Source of the DNA: Pleodorina starrii
Taxonomy: Eukaryota; Chlorophyta; Chlorophyceae; Chlamydomonadales; Volvocaceae
Assembly (NCBI GenBank): GCA_030267565.1
Contig: BRXU01000001.1
Coordinates: 1,612,001 to 1,676,000, forward strand
DNA length: 64,000 bases
Direction: 5' to 3'
Part shown: positions 57,493-64,000 of the stretch, piece after piece
Position numbering within the stretch: position 1 is the stretch's first letter
How the letters are laid out: every line of letters starts with the position of its first letter
The notes under the pieces: model-generated
The model's input: only the letters and a program-made list of their open reading frames with translations
The model's database searches: none
What the model was told of the DNA's origin: nothing
Position numbers and translations under genes: made by a program

Positions 57493-60400
57493 TGCGGGGG
57501 AGGAAAGGGGTGGGTTGCAGGGAGGGAGGGAGGGAGAGGGGGAGGTTACATACGACGGGGGAGGGTGCGGGGCGGAGGACGGGTTTGGGCGGTTTTGGGG
57601 TTAAGAGGGTGAGGCACGTGCGCGCAAGGGGGGGGGGGGGGCGGCTGGTTGCTGCGTGGCGGGCCGGCAGGCAGGGGGCGAATGGTGGTGGTGATTGTGG
57701 TAGTAGTAGTGGTGGTGGTCGTTGGGTGGATGTCCTGGGGTAGGTGCGGCGCGGGAGGTAAGAAGAAGATACCGCAGCGGAGACGGAGACGGCGTTAGCG
57801 AACGGACCCCCGGAACCCAGCGCGGAAGGAAGGGGGACGCCTCACTGCCCCACGGCCCATGCAGCGCTGGCGGCCAGTGGTGAGCGGCAGCGGCAACGTG
57901 ACGGCTTCGGGCCTTTGGACTTTGGATCGGTGCGCAGTGCGGCACTCCGTTGGCTGCCAGTGATTAGATTGGAATGGATCGGGTGTGGAACTGTGGATGG
58001 CCACATTGTGTGTGGACAGGGCGGGGGGCGAGGGGCGACAGAAGCGCACGACGACGCACGGCAACGCCGCCATGAACCCGCGCCCAGCCCATCCGACCGG
58101 GCTGGGTTGGGCCGGGCTGGGCTGGGCCGGGTTGGGCCGGGCTGGGCTCCACCCACCTGGAAGGAGCCGCTCAACAGCGCCGAGGGCGGCTGCTGCAAGG
58201 ACGACGCAAGAGACGACGCAGCGAGACCGCCACCGCCACCGCCGCCGCCAGCGTAGCTCCCCGCCAGCATACTCGTGAAGTTCGGACTCAGCTGCTGCAG
58301 AGTCGCCATCGCGATCGCGTGTGCCTGCGCATGCGCCTGCGCGTGGTGGGCGGGGCTGTACTGAAGCATCGCCATTGCCGCGGAGGCGGCGGGCGCGGCA
58401 GCGCCGCCGCCGCCGCCGAACGCGCCGGGGGTGTAGGAGCCCGGCGCAAAGGAAGCGGCCTGCTGCTGCTGCCGCTGCTGCTGCTGCTGGTGCTGCAAGT
58501 GGGCCTGATGCAGCTGGTGCAGCGCCTGGTCCGACCCGTGGGTCGGCAAGCTGCCGTACAGCCCGCCGCCGCCGCCGCCAAACGCCCTGGCGGAGAAGGG
58601 AAGCGTCGATGTGGAGGAGGAGGAGCCCAGCCCGCCGCCACCGCCGCCGGCGGCGAAGACGCCGCCGCCCAAGGAGCCGACCTGGTGTGCCGCCGCTGCC
58701 GCGGCGGCCGCCGCGGCAGCGGCGGCGGCGGCGGCCGCCGCCGCGGCGCCCGACCCCGGCGGCGTGGCTGCGGCGGCGGCGGCGCCGCCGCTGGTGCCGG
58801 TGTGATGGTGGTGGTGGTGGTGGTGGTGCGCGGCGCGGACCGCGACGGGCGGCGTGGGATCGGCGGGGAGGTACGGCAGCGCGTGCTGCGGTTTGCGGGG
58901 CGGGTCGGGCAGCGGCGTAAAGGGGCCGCTGAAGGGCTCCCCGGTGACGAAGGGGTGCGCGGCCGCCTGGCGGGGGGTCCACCTGCGAGTACACACAACA
59001 CAAGCGGGGGGGGGCGGGGCAAGCACGGCAGGCGGCAACGGGGCGGCAACGGGGGCAGGGCGGCGACCGAACAATGTCACCGGTGAGCTCACGGGGGTGC
59101 AAGGGCGCATCGGGGGGAACCGGTGCCTGGCCACCGCAGGATGCGTGAGGATGGCCGGTGGGCCAGTAGGCAGGTAGGGCTCCTGAACACACACGAAACG
59201 CTGGGCGGCGCCGGCCGCCGTAGCGGCTCCTCCCGTGGCAGCGTGCCTTGCGAAAACGCGCGCGCGCGCTCCCGGCCATCCCTTCCTGCCATCCCTGCCT
59301 CCCTGCCTGCCTCCCTGCCTGCCTGCCTCCCTGCCTGCCTGCCTCCCTGCCTGGCTGCCATCCCCATGTCAAGGACAGCGGGGACCGCGACACGACACTG
59401 CGCTGGATTGCCATGGACTTCCCCCGCCCATCCCGTCCGTCCGCCCACCTCTTGCGCGGGTCCATCTCCAGCACTCCCATCAGAAAGTCGATGAAGCACT
59501 CGCGCATCCGCCGCTCGCGCTCCACCTCCTCGCTACCCAGGCTCTGTGGATTGTTGGAGGAAGGGATGACTGACTGACATGCGGGCGGCGCACACACACG
59601 CGCGCAGGCGCACGCGCGGCGGCTCCGAAGGGCTGCACCGCATCACACCGCCCCGCTCCGCCCCGCCCCGAGGCTGGCCACTGCGCTGGGCTCTTTGAAC
59701 GGTGGTGCCGCAGCGCAGCACGGCGTCCCTCCATTTCTCATTCTCGTCGCGTGAAGCCAACAACCCGTGCAGCATGCGGCCCCACCTTCCTCCCAGACCG
59801 CAGACCCATACCGAGAAACGACACGGCACAACTCTCAGCCAGCCAGCAGGCACCCGCACATGCGCACCACGCTCCCAACTCCCGGCCCCGGCCCCCCGCA
59901 CCCCTCCACAGCCCCCCCCACCCTCTCCCCAGCCCCCACCCCTCCACAGCCCCCACCCCCTCAACCGCCCCCCCAGCACCCCCCCCCCACCTGCTTGAAT
60001 GGGTACACCAGGATGATGTCCGGCAGGCTGGTGTGCGCAAAGTACCTCTTGCCCGCGGGGGCCTTGCAGTTGTTCTTGGTCTCAAACTCCGCCTGACTGG
60101 TCAGCACGTACTGGGACACCAGCTGGCCGGATGCGGGGTCCTGACGGGCGAGCGGCGGAACGGTGGTTGGAGTGGGACGATTATGGTGGAGTTAGTGGGG
60201 GCGAGGGGGAGGGGCATAAGAGGAGGGGGGTAGAGTGGGCGGGTCCGGATAGGGTAGGTACTCGTGGTTACGAGTGGAGACGAGGCGCAGGAAGCCGCCG
60301 TTGGAGAGGCGGGGAGGGGGGGGGGGAGTCTGGGGGGTTATCCAAGGGGGTATAGGCCGGAGCCCGTGAACGGTGACGGCTCGGATTCTTCTGAGCCCGT

Positions 60401-63400
60401 GAACGGTGACGGCTCAGAAGAATCCTTCCCTTCCCGTCTGCAAAGGAACAGCAAGGGGTGAGTTGGGGAGGTCACCGCACCCGCAGCGGCGCGAGAGCTT
60501 GCGCACACACACACACATCCCCCACACACACACACAGGCACACACACACGCGAGCGTGCCACGGCGGTTTACGGCTGCCTGCGGCCCAAGGGCTGCCCGC
60601 CTGCAGGCACAGCCCCCATGACCCCGACACCCAATCCGGAGCAGTCAATCCACCTTTCCTCCCCTGCCTCCCTCCCTCCCTCCCTGCCTTCCCTGCCTCC
60701 CGGTGTCAAAAAGGCGACAGGTATGTCGGCAAGCGCTGCAGAGTCCGTTCGCTCACGACGTCACCTCCGTTCCACCGCTGCGGCTTCATCTTCATCACCC
60801 CCGCTCTCCCTCTCGCTCCCCCGCTCTCTCCCTCCCTCTCTCTCCCCCGCTCCCCTCTCCCTCTCCTCTCCGCCTCTCTCCCTCGCCCCCCTCCCTTCCC
60901 CCCCTCTCCCACCTGCGCCATTCGCTTGTTGAAGAACTTGTCCGCGTGCTTGGCGCTGTCCAGCAGCCACCGGGGGGGCATGCCAAACGTCTGCACGATG
61001 CGCGTCAGCAGGTCGTGTTCGGAGGCCCCCGGGAACAGCGGCAGCCCCAGAAACAGCTCCGCGGCCACACAGCCCAGACTCCACACGTCGATGGCGACAT
61101 TGTAGCCGCAGCCCAGGACCACCTCGGGGGACCTGATGGGACATGAAAGCCAAGAGGGTTTCGGAGCGAGGGAGAGGGAGAGGGTCAGGGGGAGGGGGTG
61201 GAGGGGGAGGGGGTGGAGGGTGGAGGGGGTTTGGGGAGGCCTTGACAGACATGCCCAAGATGCTCCGCCACGCAACTCCCCCCCCCAACCCGTGCTACCG
61301 GCGCGCACGCGCCCGCCCGCGCCCCTCGTTCGCCCCCCCCCGGGCGCTTGGGGGCGGCAAGCGCATCCTCGCCCTCCCCCACCACCACCACCCCGCGCGC
61401 GCCTTCCCCCCCTCCTGCTCCCCCCCTCCAGACACACAGACACACACACACACACCTGTAGAAGCGGCTCTGTATGTAGCTGTACACGGTGCGGTTCTCA
61501 AAGCAGGCCGACCCAAAGTCGATCAGCTTCAGATCACCGCTGTGCGGACTCTTGAGCAAAATGTTCTCGGGCTGTGGAGATGGGGGCAGGGGCATGGCGG
61601 GGTTATGAACAGAAGAAATTGAGGGGTACTAAACGGGAGGCCGCCGCTGTGAGGGAGGGAGGGAGAGAAGGAGGGGCCAAGGCAGGGGCTGGCCCGGCGT
61701 GTCGGAGCGCAGGCTCGCCTGCCCGCAAAGGAACATTTAGGGGGGGGGCGCTCGGGGATGCGCCGCGGGACACACACGTGGGCCCTCCGCTGCGTCCCCG
61801 TCAGTCACCCCCTCCCCCCAGTCCCCGCCCCCGCGGCAACCCGGGGCAGCAACCCGGTTCCCCTCTTGTGTCCTTGTACGACAACAGCAGTACGACAACA
61901 AGCGAACCACAAACCTGAGTCCCACACGACACGACAACACACGAGCCGCCCAACCCAACCCAACCCGCCCAACCCCCTTCAACCCAGCCTCAGCCCCACC
62001 TTTATGTCGCAGTGTATGATTGACGCGTCCCTCAGCACCACCAGTGCATCCAGAAGCTGCCGCAGAAAGAGCTGCACCAGGCTCAGACTCAGACCCCTGG
62101 GGGAGGAGGAGGGGGAGGAAGAGGCGGAGGAGGCGGAGGCAGCGCGCGGAGTATGGGAGGAGGCAGCGCGCGGTGTTTCGAGCCCGGACGTGTGCATTGG
62201 CGGGGCGGGACAAGACCAGCAACGAATCGCAGCCAGGACAAGACAAGACAAGGCAGAAGGCACCCGGGAGGCGACGGAGTCAAAGACGGAGAACCCAGAA
62301 AACTGACTTCCTACCGAACCAGATTCGGCAACCATTTACCCGGTCATGCCACCTACCTACCCGCCTATGTACCCACCTACCTACCTACCTACAAACCTAA
62401 AACAATTAAAGTACATAACAAAACACAAACCTACCTCCCGCTGAGTCCCCCTCTCCCCCCGCATACGCCCCCCCCCCTCCCCCACCTGAATCCGTTCCTC
62501 CTCAGCAGTTCAAACAGATTGACGTCCAGCTTCTCAAACACCAGACACAGGTGCTTGCGGTACAGGAAAAAGTCCACCATGCGAACCACGTGATGCTGCG
62601 GGGTGAACCGGGGGGGGGGGAGAGGGGGGGGAGGGAGGGAAAGAGGGAGGGAGGGAGGAGCGGGGGCTGAGATGGCGGAGGCAGCGTTCCCCCAGGCGGT
62701 CACTGACGGTCCTGTTGCGTTGGTACAATTCGCAACAGCGGCCTCAAGGCAGAGAGGCGGGCAGGGCCTTTCCTTTTGAAGGCGGCTCGCCGGGCCGGGA
62801 TAGGCACAGCCCCCCGGGCCGCGACACCCAATCCGGAGCAGTCCACACCCACCCTCCCACCCTCCCCTCCCCTCCCCTCCCTCGTCTGCCAGCTTGTCTG
62901 CCCAACTAGCTTAAACTGCTCGTCTCTCCCTCCCTCCCTCCCTCCTCTCACAAGTGTGTAGTCCCACTGGCAGTTTATCGCCTCGGACTCTGTCATACTC
63001 TCCTCTCCCTTCCCCTCCTCTCCCCTCCCCATCTCCCATCTCTTTCCCCCTCTCTTCCCCCCCCTCCCCTCCCCACCTGGTCCGCCGGGTCGCATCTCGT
63101 GTTGAGCAGCTGCAGCAGCCCAATCTCCACCCGCGCCTGGTGGTAGTAGGCCGGCTGGTTCTTGATCACCTTGACCGCCACCGACGCGCCGCGCTCCTCA
63201 CACCAGCACGCCACCACCTGCCCAAACGTGCCCTGCCCCAACATCTCGCTCACCACATACCGCCGCAGCACCGCCCCCGGCTGACCGTTGACCAACACGT
63301 CGTTCACGTGCAGGATCAGGTCGCTGTTCTCATTGTCATACCCGTCGTTCTTGACGCCCGCCGACGGCTTGGTCAGCACGCGGCGCGGGTTGGCGTTGTG

Positions 63401-64000
63401 GCTGTAGCGGTAGGCGTCGTTGCAGCCGCGGTAAACCGCCACCAGTCCCCAAGTGGCGCGCACCAGCAGCGCGCAGGAACGCGGCCGCCGCTGCTGCTGC
63501 TGGGGCTGGGGCAGGTGACGGGGGCTGGCGCCGCCGCCGGCGGCAGCAGAGAGCACCATATGAAACGGCCGAAAGGCGCTGACGGCGGGACCGCCGCGGC
63601 CGCCGGCGGCGCCGGTGCCCGCGCTGCCGGGCCCTACACCTTCCATGGCGGCGCCGCCGCCGTCACCGCCAGCGCTGCAGGCTGGCGGCGACGCCGCCTG
63701 GCTCATCATGAACCCGTCGGCGCCGCCGGCAGAGCCCCGGAGCGGCCCCGGCACCCCGGAGCCGCCCGCCGCCGGGTCAGTCGGCATAGCGGCTCCGTCC
63801 GCTCCCCCGACTGCCCTTCCCGCCCCGCCTTGCGGCGACAGTCCGCCGCCGCCGCTGCCGCTGCCGCCATCGCTGCCTGCATTGTACCGCCGACACCGCG
63901 CTGCCGCAGCCGGCCCGTTGCCGCCGCCAGCGGGCCCGCCTCCGTAGGGGTGTGAGTGGTGGTGCGCGTGGTGGTGATGGTGGTGGTGGTGCTGGTTGCT
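53777..64000 (-). CDS. YAK1: YAK1/DYRK-family protein kinase (N-terminus off the window)
   Basis: Ten exons: 64000(partial)–63077, 62595–62486, 62096–62000, 61571–61456, 61132–60913, 60140–59991, 59543–59449, 58982–58157, 57455–55995, 55765–53777. All junctions keep frame: 1995 residues within the window. Kinase: GQGTFGQVV loop, [13 protein letters not shown] with the catalytic Lys, [23 protein letters not shown], the DYRK activation motif YSY in [31 protein letters not shown], and the closing [18 protein letters not shown] typical of plant YAK1. The tail of about 1400 residues has Gln, Ala, His and Gly runs, with a conserved block ([13 protein letters not shown]) at the start of the last exon. 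YAK1 kinases relay nutrient and stress signals; the Chlamydomonas homologue (TAR1) regulates triacylglycerol accumulation under starvation. The His-rich N-terminus is still open at 64000. Confidence 0.92.
58084..58152. repeat. GGGCTGGGCC-type minisatellite
   Basis: Tandem GGGCTGGGTT/GGGCCGGGCT units in the YAK1 intron between exons 58982–58157 and 57455–55995. A similar GGGCTGG run is at 22152–22172. Confidence 0.7.
59285..59362. repeat. (CCTG/CCTC)n repeat
   Basis: CCTGCCTGCCTC-type tetranucleotide repeat within the YAK1 intron between exons 59543–59449 and 58982–58157. Confidence 0.7.
60361..60425. repeat. Paired direct and inverted repeat in YAK1 intron
   Basis: A unit GAGCCCGTGAACGGTGACGG occurs twice in tandem, and GGATTCTTCTGAGCC (60383–60397) is the exact complement of 60411–60425, forming a 15-bp stem with a 13-nt loop. 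In the intron between exons 61132–60913 and 60140–59991. Confidence 0.75.

Overview
The window is nuclear DNA of a GC-rich green alga, most likely a volvocine chlorophyte (Chlamydomonas/Volvox group). The reasons are: short GT–AG introns in nearly every gene; long Ala/Gly/Gln/His homopolymer tracts; TGTAA polyadenylation signals after several genes; a BTB-domain family of the kind expanded in these algae; and a Penelope-like retroelement with its GIY-YIG nuclease at the N-terminus, an arrangement described in green algae. Genes are long and intron-rich, with no operons.

1–17.4 kb is a decaying tandem array. Each unit pairs a minus-strand BTB/BACK gene with a divergently oriented plus-strand Pro/Gly/Tyr-rich gene ('PGY'). 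Copies A (about 1–4.3 kb) and B (4.3–13.2 kb) are broken by 4-nt indels. BTB-B is also split by a 4.2-kb Chlamys-type Penelope-like element (4682–8846) flanked by 15-bp target duplications. Only copy C (13.2–16.7 kb) is intact for both genes. Copies B and C share an older insertion ending in a long (ATT)n tail inside the BTB intron; copy A keeps the empty site.

18.4–22.4 kb holds two minus-strand paralogues of a family I do not recognise, each with a 63-nt first exon. 25.2–34.3 kb is a 14-exon minus-strand WDR26/GID7 gene (LisH–CTLH–WD40), a predicted subunit of the GID/CTLH E3 ubiquitin ligase; its summed exons keep one open frame. 35.2–37.2 kb is a composite of two terminal-inverted-repeat elements flanked by a 6-bp duplication. 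The larger one carries a 212-bp-arm inverted repeat of a coding-looking fragment. 38.2 kb is ribosomal protein eS25.

40.8–42.4 kb is a three-exon unknown gene (minus). 46.2–50.1 kb is a two-exon, low-complexity unknown gene (plus). It converges on a YAK1/DYRK kinase gene (minus, 53.8 to beyond 64 kb), of which ten exons are resolved and whose N-terminus runs off the window. YAK1 and WDR26 both belong to conserved regulatory systems (nutrient/stress kinase signalling; ubiquitin ligation), but nothing here shows that they act together.

Exon boundaries are my manual predictions from splice consensus, family similarity and frame continuity. No alignment or transcript data were available.
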